A stretch of DNA of 64,000 nt, from the NCBI RefSeq assembly GCF_029873635.1, contig NC_080422.1, positions 1,468,001 through 1,532,000 on the forward strand, written 5' to 3'. Under the pieces are notes generated by a model, which did no database searches, was not told where the DNA came from, and saw only the letters and a program-made list of their open reading frames with translations. Origin of the DNA: Malania oleifera (taxonomy: Eukaryota; Streptophyta; Magnoliopsida; Santalales; Ximeniaceae). Shown here piece by piece: positions 33,063 through 45,497 of the stretch. Position 1 is the first letter of the stretch, and the number at the start of each line of letters is the position of its first letter. The position numbers and the translations under genes were made by a program.

Positions 33063-33304
33063 AAAAGAATTTCGTCCTCGAAATTTACTGTTTCCATACT
33101 CGCCATCCTTTAATCAGGAAAAAGGGTCTACTCATTTTATTACCTACCCTCACTTATGGCGGAAGAATACCGTGGTTACATCTCGAGTCTTGGAAGATTA
33201 CATATACAAAAGAAAAGCCATTCTCCCAAAACTAAAGTACTACACTATTCAACTATTACATGTACCTACAACAGAAAACTACTTAACTATTTACATTTAT
33301 TCAC

Positions 33305-34855
33305 TCAGACTTCTTGAAATAAATGCGGATACCTCTGCTTCATCTGCTCCTCAGACTCCCAAGAAGCCTCTTCTACTGCATGATTCCTCCACAAGACTTT
33401 TATTTGAGGAATCGTCCTGTTACGTAGCTTTTGCACTTTCCTATCCAGAATCTGTACTGGTACCTCCTCATATCCCAGCGAATCACTAAGCTCCAACTCA
33501 TCATAATTGATGACATGAGAAGGGTCTGGGACGTATTTCCTCAACATAGCAACATGAAATACGTTGTGAATCCTGGACAATACAGGTGGCAAAGCTAGCC
33601 TGTAGGCTACCGGTCCCACTTTATCTAGAATCTCAAATGGACTGATAAACCTAGGACTAAGTTTACCCTTCCTCTCAAATCGCATAACCCCTTTCATCGG
33701 AGCTATCTTCAAAAATACGTGATCACCTACGTCAAACTCTAAATTCCTGCGGCGATGGTCGACATAACTCTTCTGTCGACTCTAAGCTGCACTGATTCTG
33801 TCCCTGATAAGACGAACTTTATCACATGCCTGCTGAACCAGCTCTGGCCCCACTACTCGCCACTCACCCACTTCATCCCAGAACAAAGGAGAACGACATC
33901 TCCTACCGTACAGAGCCTCAAATGGTGTCATGCCAATGCTAGACTGATAACTGTTATTATACGCAAATTCTACTAATGGCATGAACTGAGTCCAACTACC
34001 CCCAAAGTCTAGTACACACGCTCTGAGCATGTCCTCTAATATCTATATCGTCCTCTCAGTCTGCCCGTCTGACTGAGGATGGAATGCCATACTAAACGAT
34101 AACTGAGACCCCAGAGCCTCCTGCAAACTCCTCTAAAATCATGATGTGAATCGTGGGTCTCGATCCGATACAATAGATACAGGCACCCCATGAGAACGTA
34201 CTATCTCCTGAATGTAAATCTCCGCTAAACGGCTGAGGGAGTAGCTGATCTTGATGGGAATAAAGTGGGCGGTCTTCGTCAATCGATCAACAATCACCCA
34301 GATGGCATTATGACCATGTAACGTCGTCGGCAGTCCTGACACGAAGTCCATCGATATGTGATCCCACTTCCACTCCGGGATGAATAACGGCTGCAACTGC
34401 CCTGCCAGTCTCTGGTGCTCAGCCTTTACCTGCTGGCACGTCAAACACTGTGCTACATACTCAGCAATCTCTCTCTTCATACCACTCCATCAGTATGACT
34501 CTCGCAGACCTCTGTACATCTTCGTACTACCGGGATGAACTGTATACAAAGATCTGTGAGCCTCCTCTAGAATAGTCTTCCTGATCTCAGTATCAGCAGG
34601 AACACATAATCTGGAATGGAACTGCAAAGCTCCGTCATCTGCGATACTGAACTCCTCCTCCTGCCCACTCTGTACTTTGTCTATCACCTCCACTAGCTCT
34701 GGATCTTCCTTCTGGGCAGCTTTAATTCTCTCCTGCAGGGTAGGCTGTACCACTAGGCTGGCAATACATACTGGGAGATCACTCTCCACCAACTCTATGC
34801 CGAGTCTCTCTAGATCCATTTGATCGGATGCGGGGATCCCCATTAGCGCCAACAC
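33305..34855 (-). pseudogene. G3 integrase and chromodomain, with stops
   Basis: Four consecutive frames (34490-34855, 34139-34480, 33782-34030, 33305-33712) lie in one reading phase and are separated only by stop codons. They hold the integrase zinc finger ([11 protein letters not shown]), the catalytic core ([47 protein letters not shown]), the C-terminal KGKLSPRFISPFEIL and a chromodomain tail (VLWRNHAVEEASWE). The interrupting stops look like C to T changes on one strand or the other. This half has no obvious frameshift. Confidence 0.88.
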
Positions 34856-36440
34856 TGGCCTGACTGGATTTCCTAATCAACGCATCCGCTACCACGTGCT
34901 TTCCTGGGTGATAAACTGATGTACAATCAAAATCCTTAATCCGCTCCAACCACCTTCTCTGCCTCATATTCAGTTCTTTGCGTAAAGAAATACTTCAAAC
35001 TTTTATGGTCGAGAAGAGAGATCTCACACTGCTCACAGTACAGGGAATGCCTCCAAATCTTCAGTGGTGTGTTGTACACTGCAGCAAACTAAGATCATGG
35101 GTAGGTAGTTCTTCTCATATTCTTTCAATTTCCTGGATGCATACGCACCACTACCCTCCATGCTGCATTAGAAAAAGTCAAGTCCCTTCAAGGAGCATCA
35201 CTGTAAATGGTTAGTACCCTTCACCCCCACATAGGATGATCAAACACTGGTGGTTTCCCCCCATTGTGACTAGTCTCTGCTTCAGCTCCCTGAAAACTCT
35301 GACTCCACAACTCTCGTCCCCCTCAATCTAACATTTCTCCTCGTTCAGTCGTGTCAAAGGCCACTGACAAACAAAGACTGAGAATCCCTCAACAAAACGA
35401 CGGTAATAGCAGCTAGACCCCAATAAAACTCCTGATCTCCTGAAATTTCTCGGTCTAGCCCAATCACTACAGCCTCAATCTTGCTAGGATCCACAGAAAG
35501 AAAATACCGCATCCAGATACAACATGCCCCAAGAACACGACCTTCTCCAGCCAAAATTAACATTTACTGAACTTGGCCGTACAATCTTTTCCCGAGAGAT
35601 TCTGCAAAAACCTGACTCAAATGAGTCTCATGCTCATCATAGTTCCTAGAATGAGACCAGACATCATCAATAAAACCCCCCCACACAAATGGTCTAGGTA
35701 TTGGTGGAAGACTCTATTCATCAAGTCCATAATACCGCAGGACAGGAGCATTCGTCAAAACCAAACGGCATCCTAGAAACTCCGTAATGCCCATACCTAG
35801 TCTGAAGGGCCGTCTTTGGACGTTTTCGGATTTACCTTCACCTGATGGTAGCCAGATTGAGGTCAATCATTCGGAATACACCCGTTGTACCCTTGGAGCT
35901 GGTCAAAAAAATATCGATACGGGGTAGAGGATACCTATCTTTGATTGTCACTTTATTTATCTCCTAAGTATTACACATCCTCCATAGGGTCCGTCTTCTT
36001 TTCACACATAAAAAGGGAGTCCCCACGGAGAAGATACACTGGGCCGTATGAAGCCCTTACTAGCAAATTTGTAACTGATTCTTCAATTTGCTAACTCCGC
36101 TGGCGCCATTCGATAGGTAACTTAGAATATCGGCGCGTATCGGGAGGTGATCAATAGAGAATCACTCAAGTAGGGTGGGCAAAGCCTGGTAACTCATCTG
36201 AAAAAAATCCACAAACTCCTTCACTAAAAGCGTGCTAGGCAAGTTTCGACTCACTCTGACATACTATTTCACAACCGCCAACAAACCAATGACAACAACT
36301 CAGCAGTAAGTTCCGGGCCTGAATAGCTGAAACTAGCTGAGGCGGGGGGGATGTACATGGGACCCTACAAACTTGAATTCTGCTCCCACGGGGGTCCTAA
36401 ATAGCAACTCTCGTGCACGACAATCTATGCTGGCAAAATT
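34779..36440 (-). pseudogene. G3 reverse transcriptase and RNase H, fragmented
   Basis: The RNase H end is visible as QRRWLERIKDFDC and YHPGKHVVADAL (34779-34967). Upstream, the RT can be followed only in short pieces in changing frames: a catalytic FIDDV followed by SRNYDEHETHL near 35585-35670, and a retained DPSKIEAV near 35450-35500. The breaks are mostly single-base losses or gains. None of the frames listed on either strand here is a functional gene. Confidence 0.75.
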
Positions 36441-36444
36441 AGCG

Positions 36445-37890
36445 CTAGCCAATCCATGCCAATATAACGTCAAACCCATGCATGTCTAACACTATCAAAT
36501 CAACAGACATGTCTTCCCCCTGAATCTCTACTGGGCAGTGCGGAAGTACCCTACCAACCGCACTACTGACCCAATCAGTGTAGATACCACAATCAACATC
36601 TAATGATTGGTTTCGCCTCAAATACATTTATACACCCCAAAGGACAACAAACGAGTGTTGTAGCTCCGAATCAAATAATAGCAAAAAACTTTAAACGAAA
36701 GCATCATGACCATACCTGTCACCCACGTCACCTGATACCTCCGGCCTCACCCGGCGGTCAGAGGAAACACCCTGGCTGAGAGCCGTATACTCTGCTGGCC
36801 CCTCGTGGTGCCTGCTATACACCTCCACGGTATGTCTTAGAGCTGGAACTGCATCTGGTGGAGTAGGACAGTTCGTACCAGTGACCCGATCTACCGCGCG
36901 ATAGCACACCGGAAGCTGCATATTGAGCGGGGTAGGACAATCTCTCCATATATGCCAGATCTACCGCAGCAGTAGCACACTTAAACCACCCAGCTCGGGA
37001 CAATCTCTCCAGTGTCTCATACCACAAGTCTGACAAACCGGAGGACCTGCCATGTATGAACTGGACGCCTCCCGTTTCCTGTCTCCGCCTCTACCAGGAT
37101 ACCCTCTCATCCACTGCACGGGCCTGTGACCTGCATGGGGGTTGTAGATGAAAGATCTCTTCCTCGGTCCCTGCCATCGCATTCAAGACGATAACCAATC
37201 TCTGCAAGGCCGCCCTGTCGCCAACTCAGCGAAGTTCCTGAATCCGCAGCACCACCACCTGCTAAAATACTCGCCTCAAGCCTTTCTCAAACTTGCCGCC
37301 TTCTTACCTCATCAGGAACAATGATGGGGCGAATAGAAGAGAGCTCGAATAAAACGTGCTGCATAGCTGGATGGATAGCGTTGGCCCTGCTTCAGACCTC
37401 GTGAAATCTTCTATCTTTAGCCTCCCTCACAGTAGTGGAAAAATTATCTGTACAAAGAACAGATCTTTAAAAACGTGGTACCAATGTCATAGCTATTGGA
37501 GTCACCCTTGCTGCTTAATAGTTCTCACCGCCAGGTCCACCAACTTAGCCCCCCCCCCCTGTCAATTTATAGGTGGCAAAGAGGACCGTTCACAGTACAT
37601 TGCCGACACAGCCCAAGATTTTCAATCACTGTTGCAACACATGTTTCTCAGCGGCCTACAGGATCAACTCAACTATGAGAATGCGGAGGATTCATCTTCG
37701 TAAAGTTCTCTATAGTACACACCATGGCCTATAGATGGACCACCTGCCCTCGAGCTCCTAGCAATCTCAGCCACAACTGATGAGCCACGCACCGTAACAC
37801 CGCCATTCAGGTCAGGTCATAGCTGCACCTGATGCGTCATGCCTCATCACTGCACTAGCCGGGCACTATTTCCTTCGGGATCCATCCTAG
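36445..37890 (-). pseudogene. G3 gag and protease, fragmented
   Basis: 36445-36627 retains the end of the protease region (DLIVLDMHGFDVILAW). 36961-37182 carries a zinc knuckle CQTCGMRHWRDC. The gag start lies near 37885 with an N-terminal MDPEGN-like reading, about 280 bp from the PBS. Frames change every 50-150 bases because of indels. Confidence 0.72.
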
Positions 37891-38166
37891 AAAATAGCAG
37901 TTGAATTCAGTATCCTATCCTGAGGAATTTACCCACCTATCCCGTCACCACTTATCTCAAATTTCTACTCTTGCGAATCCCCAATCCTACATTCTAGGAA
38001 CACAACCCGACAATAGCTTACTATGGTTCCTGATTAAATCGTCACCCAGAAAAAACACAGAAACTACCACGGCAGGTCCTGCCTCATACTGTAGAACATA
38101 ATTCAAAATCATGTCCTAAAACTCGGTATTGTTCCGCTGCACTCTAACGTCTACAGAACCTAGCAA

Positions 38167-38182
38167 CCAGGCTCTGATACCA
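38167..38182 (-). other. Primer-binding site of G3
   Basis: TGGTATCAGAGCCTGG on the minus strand, 2 nt after the 5' LTR end, matches the plant initiator-methionine tRNA site. Confidence 0.92.
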
Positions 38183-38184
38183 AC

Positions 38185-40490
38185 TGTACGACCTGCTCCT
38201 TTTCACATATTTTTTTTATATATATAAATAAATTATCATAACATCATTACATCCCAGTCAGCAGGTCACAATCCACCTGGGCCGTGGCTACCAGGGATAT
38301 AACAAATACATACAGCAGAAGCCTACGCAAGCAGAAAGTATAAAATCATATACATCTCATCATAAAAAGTGCCATACCACATACCAAAGTCATACAATTA
38401 CTATCTCACAGTATAACATTCTCAAAATATGAAATATAGGGACATCCCACAAAACAACTGTCCCTACCAAAAACGTACCCTTCAAAAGGCAAACAACTGC
38501 TCTAGATCAGCGGGGGCTTTTCCCGCTCTCCTATTAGGGGCTCCTGAAAAATGGTAAGATTTCGGGGTGAGACACCTCTCAGTTAAGGGAATAAACTAAA
38601 CAGTGTGTGGCAACATGAGTGATTATGGGTTAAAATACCATACATAACATATTCAATACTGTTATCCAAATTGGGAAAAACATACATATATACCAACACA
38701 TAACAGATATACGCATTTTCAAAAAATATCTTCCTCTCATACACTACTAATATAACATAAAACAATCCTGGGTAGGTAGCTGGCTTGTTGTCATGTATTA
38801 CCCCCACTGACTGGGTTGTGTGGCCCGAAGGCGGGACCCTGATAATGGTGGACGACCACATGCCACGTCACAAACAGTTAGTCTGTATGTCATGGGTTCC
38901 CCAGACTGGTCCGTACACCAGGGGCGGATAACAGCACACTTCTTGAAAAAATATACCACATCGACCATCCAACTCACACCCACTCCGTACAGCGGCCGTT
39001 AACCAGATCTCATGATCACGAAGACCATGGAAAACAGAGCAACGGGTACCGTGCAAGGCTAGCCTAGACCAAGCCAACAAGTTCTGAATCATATAACATA
39101 TACTAAAACCGTGATACATAAATATCTCATATAATTTATTTACACATCAATCATATCATTTTAATATTTAATGTATCATGAAAATCATCGGCCCGTTACG
39201 CCGGAGACACATTTTAACATAGCACGGCCCATACGACGGCAAATCACATGAGCACAGCACAGTACGCTGGAAAAAAAACAAACCACATAGCACGGCGTAC
39301 GCCGGCAAAATCACATAGCACAGCCCGTACGCTGGAAATCACATAGCAAAGCCCGTACGCCGGCAAATCACATATACTATAAACAAATATCTCGTCCCGT
39401 ACGCCGTGGTTTTCCATCATTAGACAACCATATCGTCCCCATTCCAAAAAAACAGTATTTCACAAAATTTTTATTAGAATCATGCCACATAAACCACATT
39501 TTCTACGCTATTCAACATATCATAATTTAAAACAGTATTTCCAAATATACTATCATATATATAAATATATTTATTTTCCTGAAACAGATGCTCTATTAGA
39601 TATAGACATACATTTTCTCAAAACACAAAACTAGCTTAGTTCTCCCCTTACCTGATTCCGGAAAAGCCCCAAGAAAATCTTCCCCGTACCCACAGGTCTA
39701 ATCAAGACCCTGAAAATGAAAACTCACAGAATTAAAGTTTAGTATTTTCGTACGGACAACATTTTCTTAACTACCACTAAGTCAAATCGACTTAAAAAGG
39801 TCTTACATCAAATTAGGGATAATTTCCAACGTTCCAATCAAATACCCTGGAACTTGCAAATTTCCAGTATTACAATTCAATATTTTATGCATACTCACTT
39901 CTTCAACTGTAAAAATCTAAATATGATATAAAGCCTTACCATGGATTGGGGATGGAAATCCAACTCGTTTCGCTGATGATCCGTTCCAGCAGACTTGTAG
40001 AGAACTTTGCAGGCGCGTCGTGGTTGGCTCGGTTTTGTCGATCGGCGTTAAACGTAAAATAGCACGGAATCGAAGAGAGAGAGAGTCCGTGTCAGTTAGT
40101 AGAGAGAGAGAGAGAGCACTGCAAACAATATCCAAAATTGATTTTCCAAGCGTATGTAAGAAGCTTGTGCTAATTAATAATATAGATATATATATATATA
40201 AACCTTAAATAAAGTAAAGTTAAAGTAAAGGTACTTAAGAGCTTTTCATACTTTTATATATTATATAGCTATATAGTATAATATATATATATATATACAC
40301 ACACACACACCAACAGCACACACACAACACACATATCATATATATTATAGATAATATACAATGCTTTAATATTGATATATCTATTATATATTATATTTGT
40401 TCCTTATATTATGTTCATTTTACTATTAATGAATTAATTATGTTAATTTTCATTATTTTATTATTATATTTTTTTTTCACGGTTAACACA
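38185..40490 (-). mobile_element. G3 5' LTR, indel-rich
   Basis: This copy aligns with 30766-33049 over its whole length but differs by many single-base insertions and deletions, often outside homopolymers; the very first bases read TGTACGACC instead of TGTAACGACC. Lengths are 2306 and 2284 bp. Frames within it are artefacts. Confidence 0.9.
39189..39406 (-). repeat. Hairpin minisatellite in the G3 5' LTR
   Basis: Seven units corresponding to 31779-31965, including CAGCCCGTACGCTG. Several cores are broken by single-base changes (for example CGGCCCGTTACGCCG and CGTCCCGTACGCCG), in line with the indel-rich state of this region. Confidence 0.78.
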
Positions 40491-40495
40491 ATAAT

Positions 40496-41709
40496 AAGTA
40501 AAGCCTTCTTAACTTATTTTCCATACAATTTTCTTTATAAGCGAGAAAAGAACTTCATGCAAAATAAATAAACCGATAAGAGATTAGAACGGTCTCCCTT
40601 CGCGAAGCCTCAAAAACACAAAGTTTTTAAAAAAAACCTTTATAAGTGTCATTCATTATATGGAGAACCAAGGAGAGAAAACACATTCTGCCACTAAAAC
40701 CACAGAATATCTGGGAGAATCCAACGCTTAGACCCAAGTTTACAAAATCACAATCGCTCCTGATCATATGCCGTAGCCTGTCAACTTTGATCATTACATT
40801 TCTACCATTAGACTTCTTATGCAGTGAATGAACCATTTCTTGTGCCAATGTAATATTTTCAAATATACTTCTACCGGGAATGAAAGCTCACTGCTCCAGA
40901 GAAATCAATGAAGACAATAAACCTGTCATCCTTGCAACAATATTTTTTGAAATTTTTTTGTAGATAACACTACAAAGACTTATAGGTCTAAACTTGTCAA
41001 AACTCTGGGATTTTGAACTTTTGGGATTAGAACAATATAAGATACAGAATAAAATCTAGGAAGAGGAGACCCAGCAAAAAAATCTCCAGCTACATCGATC
41101 ACCTCTTCTTTTACAATATTTCAACAATCATGAAAAAAAAGTCGAACCAAAACCATCCGGACCTAGGCTACTATTTCTTGGGATAGAAAGAATAGCATCC
41201 CTTACCTCCACCTCGGGCAGTGCACGACAAAGAGCAATATTCTCCTCTTCAGAAACCATAGGAGATATAATATCATCAAGGTAAGCTATTCGACTGGGTC
41301 CTAAACCTGTTAAGAAAGATTGAAAATACCTTACAACACCCTCATGAACAGCCTCCATAGAATCCAACACTTCTCCATTCTGAAGCTTCAACGAATGAAT
41401 CATAGCCTTCTTCCCCTTTTGGTTTACAAATGCATGAAAGAACTTTGTATTATTATCCCCCACCTCCAACCACTTCTTTTTAGCTTGCTGAGAAATATGA
41501 ATCTCCTCCCTCTTTTCTCATGCTTCCAACTCAAGTTTAGTAAGGAAGAAATCTTCCTCAGTTTTGGGCGAATACCCTTCCTGAAGCTGAGCCTCAAGAA
41601 CCTCCATACTTTCCTCCAGTTTGTGCCATATGTTGTCACCGTAGGCAGACACGTAATAGCCCTCTTTCCCAATCGAGTTAATTAACTCAATTTGACTTGT
41701 GTCAACCAA
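40496..41709 (-). mobile_element. LINE-A piece 4: pre-RT and RT N-terminus
   Basis: 41128-41469 holds the segment before the RT (GDNNTKFFHAFVNQKGKK, then SLGPDGFGSTFF, the start of the RT fingers). 40627-40848 holds NVMIKVD and YKGFF in a frame disturbed by indels. 41424-41709 continues upstream, and recognisable LINE sequence ends near 41709 without an endonuclease domain. The element is 5' truncated; total LINE-A sequence in the four pieces is about 3.6 kb. Confidence 0.83.
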
Positions 41710-43726
41710 AGTTGGCCCATTGATTCGGTTCAGATCAGTTGAATTGGTTTGACCATTTCGATCGCCTAGTTTAATTTTTAATTTAAAAATTAGAAAAATA
41801 GTAAAAAAAAAATTTAGGAAAAATCAGAAAAAAATTATCAAAAAATAGGAAAAATATAAATAAAAATTATTTGAGTCATTTTTTTTTACTTAGATAACAA
41901 AAAAATGAAAAATAAACAAAGATAAATAGGTATTTTAAACCTCACTTACATTAGTTCTGAGGGGAGTTTATCTAATAAGATCCTCTCCTTTAGAGGTCTT
42001 ATTATACATTCCTAAATTGCACCTTAATTTACATTTTCTTTTAAAATTTTAATATTTATTTACTTTTTAAGAAGTTAATTAAAATCATTAGATTCAATTT
42101 AGAGATAATTCATGGTTAATTAGGTACCATTTATAGAACGGGTATGTAGGGGGTGCTAGTACCTTCCCCTCACATAACTAAACTCCTAATCGCAATTCTG
42201 GTAAATGTAAGTCGAGACTATTTGGTTCCTTGACTAAGATTAGTCTAGAGACCAATCTATAAGTAGTAATGAGATAAACTAACCATACTTAATTAGAAAA
42301 ATAACAGGTTAGTAACAACTCCATCGAGCCTATATTATTATTATTTCTTGCAATTTCAGACCCTTTTTTGGGACGTTGCGACACCTTTCTCCTCTATAGT
42401 GACAAGAAATCTCAAACTCCTTAATTTGGAGCCGTGACCAATGAAGATTAGGCTTAAAGTTCGACTCATTTATAATATTTATTGATAATTGGTTTAAATT
42501 TCATATATATATATATATAGAAACTTGAGCCCCACAAATCTAAAATTCATTTTTCACTTTGAGGTAAGGGAAAATTTTATTATTCTAGATTAATGTTTTT
42601 CTAACGAGTGAGATTTTAGACTTACAATATTTACTGCAAGCAAAGGAGGTAGAATTCTTTGATAAGTGATCTTCACTGGTGAAAAAAAAATGTTAGGCTA
42701 ATGAAATAAAATTATATATGAGTTAATTTGTTTAGTATGTTAAATAGATTGGAATTTGAATATATACTAGAATTAAAGACTAGTATAATTTTATATATTC
42801 ATTTTATAATTTTTTTTGTTTATTCTATTCCACATTCACTCATTAATAAATTCTATGTAGTGCCGTGCAAGCTTCTATATTAATTATGTCCTAATCATTA
42901 ATTGAATTAATGAGATCTCAAGGAGGATAATTTGGTAATTCAGACATGCAAAGATCAACAATCCAACTCCCAAATCATTCTTAATTTTTTTCACTCTTCA
43001 TGATAGAATAAGGTACGATTTTAATTAAAAATCACATTCGACAACCAACCCAACAAGGCCATCGAGTAGGCAGACCAATGAGTCAACTCGATTGTTGAAC
43101 TCGTGACATCATCATATTTATGGTGTAAAATCAATTATCCATGTATAAATTTGTAATTATAAATAAAAAAAATTAAAAAATATCTAAGAACTCAAAATTT
43201 AACCTCTACCGTTTTATGTATTTACTCTTTCAATATTAATATTTTAAAAATACATACTTTAGAACTCAAAATTTAATTTCTACCATTTTATGTGTTTACT
43301 CTTTCGATAATAATATTTTAAAAATATGTATATTTTAAACTAAAATAAATTAAATTGAACTCATTTAGTCGTAAACTGAATCGTCCCATTCTAAACTAGA
43401 TCGGTGCATTTTCAAATTTTCAGTTTCACCTGAACCAAGTGGTTGACCGGTTATGATCAAGTCGGACCGTGTCGGCCGGTCGGTTCGATTTTGAAAACCG
43501 TGGAATAAAGTAAAAGAAGAAAATTAAAGGGGGCAAGTGGTCCCGTGTGCATCATTAAGTGGGCTTTGCTTTTGGTCCATTAATATTTGACCGACCAAAA
43601 AAACGAACCGATTAATTTTTGACTGTGCTTTTTATCCATCCCCACCAACCTTTAAAAAAATCGTACGTGAAACTTAATGAAAAGTAGAGCTATAATAGTA
43701 GAGCTAGCTCACTAGCCTAGCCAGCT
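41710..43726. other. AT-rich intergenic DNA upstream of gene 2
   Basis: No coding region is visible. A segment near 41710-41770 and another near 43395-43505 (GGTTGACCGG, GGTCGGTTCGATTTTGAAAA) resemble ends of dispersed repeats, but I could not define an element. The rest is AT-rich. Confidence 0.4.
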
Positions 43727-43727
43727 C

Positions 43728-43736
43728 TATATAGGA
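43728..43736 (+). promoter_or_regulatory. Possible TATA box upstream of gene 2
   Basis: CTATATAGG lies about 600 bp before the ATG of gene 2. It would give a long 5' leader containing the CT and TTTTC microsatellites; a nearer start cannot be excluded. Confidence 0.3.
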
Positions 43737-43822
43737 ACAGCCATAATTCCCAGCGATGCATGGCATTCGCATGCATGCTCGATATCCATCATGATCCATT
43801 ATTTCTCCTCCCAACCCAAAAT

Positions 43823-43825
<3 letters not shown>

Positions 43826-43869
<44 letters not shown>

Positions 43870-43993
43870 ATCTTGTCCTGCATGAATTAATCTCCCAACC
43901 CATATATACCGCAGGAATGCAGGGCCGTCCATCGGGGACACAGTCCTTTTTTCCTTTCTTTTCTTTTCTTTTCCTTTCTTTTCTTTTCTTTTC
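43826..43993 (+). repeat. CT run and CTTTT repeats upstream of gene 2
   Basis: A CT run occupies about 43826-43866 and CTTTT-type pentamers 43950-43993. The minus-strand frames at 43799-44121 (poly-Arg-Glu and Lys-rich) are translations of these repeats and not genes. Confidence 0.85.
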
Positions 43994-44336
43994 ACGTGTT
44001 GGACGCCGGGTTGAGGAGACTCGATCTTCAATTCGTCGATGATCAACAGCAAAAAGAAGAACCCACCGACGATATACAGACATATATACATTATGCGTAC
44101 ATGTATGATACTCCTGATCACTCTTTGGGCACTTATATCCTAAACTTTACTTTCCGTCTCCTTTTTCTTTCCCTCCAAACAAACATAAAAGCGCGCAACA
44201 CCCACATACGATCAAGCAGCAAGGGGGTAGCTAGCGCGCGCCGGAGGAAGGAGAGCTCGCTCGGTCGATGGGTAGTGTTTAAATTAGGTATATGCATGTA
44301 TAGGAGCAATTAATCAGGCTAGCAGCTAGCTAGGCG

Positions 44337-45454
44337 ATGGGGAACTGTCTGTTCGGAGGACTGGGAATGGGCGGCGAAGAAGAAGAACCAATAAGAGTGG
44401 TGACGTGGAACGGCGGCGTGATGGAGCTGGGAGCGCCCATCACGGCGGAATGCATCACGGCGGAGTTTCCCGGGCACGGCATTTTCAGAAGCCACGACCT
44501 CTTCTGGAAACCGCTCCCCCACCACCACCACCTCCTCCCCGGCCACTCCTACTACCTCCTCCCCCTCGTCCTCGACCTTTCCTCCCACGGCACAGGTGAA
44601 CACCATATTTGATTAATTAATCGCTTATTCCATGTTTGTTTGGTAGCGTCATGAACTTGAATTTTTTTTCAAATTCAAATTTAAAATCCAAATTTCATTC
44701 TCCCAACCAGTCTTATAATAATTGTTTATGGCTACACCTTTTTCAAAATTAATTTGAAATCTACAATGCGACCCTTACACTAATATGAAATATTGAATCG
44801 TCTCATGCTATAATTGTTGGAATGTCTCTTCTTCTTCTTAAAGAACTCTTTTACTGTAACAAATTCTAAATTAATTTTGATACATAATTAATTCATTGTG
44901 TCCCATCAGCTTTTTCCCTCTTTCGTACAAATAGGATTCATTACATAACTATAGATTTTGAAACAAATTTAAGTTTAGGATAGAAGAATATTATATTTTA
45001 CTAAAAAATAATTAAAATATTGAGAAATGCATCTTAAGTGGTGTCTTAATTGCATCTCTTTTGTATTTTGTTATGGCGCTAGTTGGAATATGTTTATGGC
45101 AATATTGAATATATATTCTTGTATTATATACTTTATATTATAAATTGTATTACAACATAAGTGTTTTTTTTTTATATCTTTTCAAAGTAGTGTTTAGGAA
45201 AATAAATTTCAAGATTTGAATTTAGATTTGCATAAATTTGAAAGAAATTCAATACAATTTTTTAGTTAGGCTTATACTTTCAATCAATACAAATTTAAAT
45301 TTATAATTTGAATTCAATACTCTCAAATAAAGAGTAATGATATTTGCAAATCAAATCATTTAAGTTCAGGTGGAGCTTATTATATATGTACTTAAAAGGC
45401 AAGTAAATATTACTTAAGAAAAAAAGAATACTAACATAATATGATGAATTAATG

Positions 45455-45497
<43 letters not shown>

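Larger units (their letters stand above)
30766..40490 (-). mobile_element. G3: full-length Tekay/Del gypsy element
   Basis: G3 is bounded by TGTAACGACC and GGTTAACACA with identical ATAAT duplications at 30761-30765 and 40491-40495. On the minus strand it has 5' LTR (38185-40490), PBS, gag, protease, RT, RNase H, integrase, chromodomain, PPT and 3' LTR (30766-33049), in the order normal for chromoviruses. All coding parts are broken. The right half from about 34980 carries dense single-base indels that the left half lacks. Confidence 0.93.

Noticed and set aside
33172-33489. Plus-strand 105-codon frame
   Set aside because: It is antisense to the G3 chromodomain/integrase C-terminus and has no similarity of its own.
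34978-35776. Plus-strand frames at 34978-35214 and 35573-35776
   Set aside because: They are antisense to the broken G3 reverse transcriptase in the indel-rich zone.
43799-44121. Minus-strand frames rich in Arg-Glu and Lys
   Set aside because: They translate the CT and CTTTT microsatellites upstream of gene 2.
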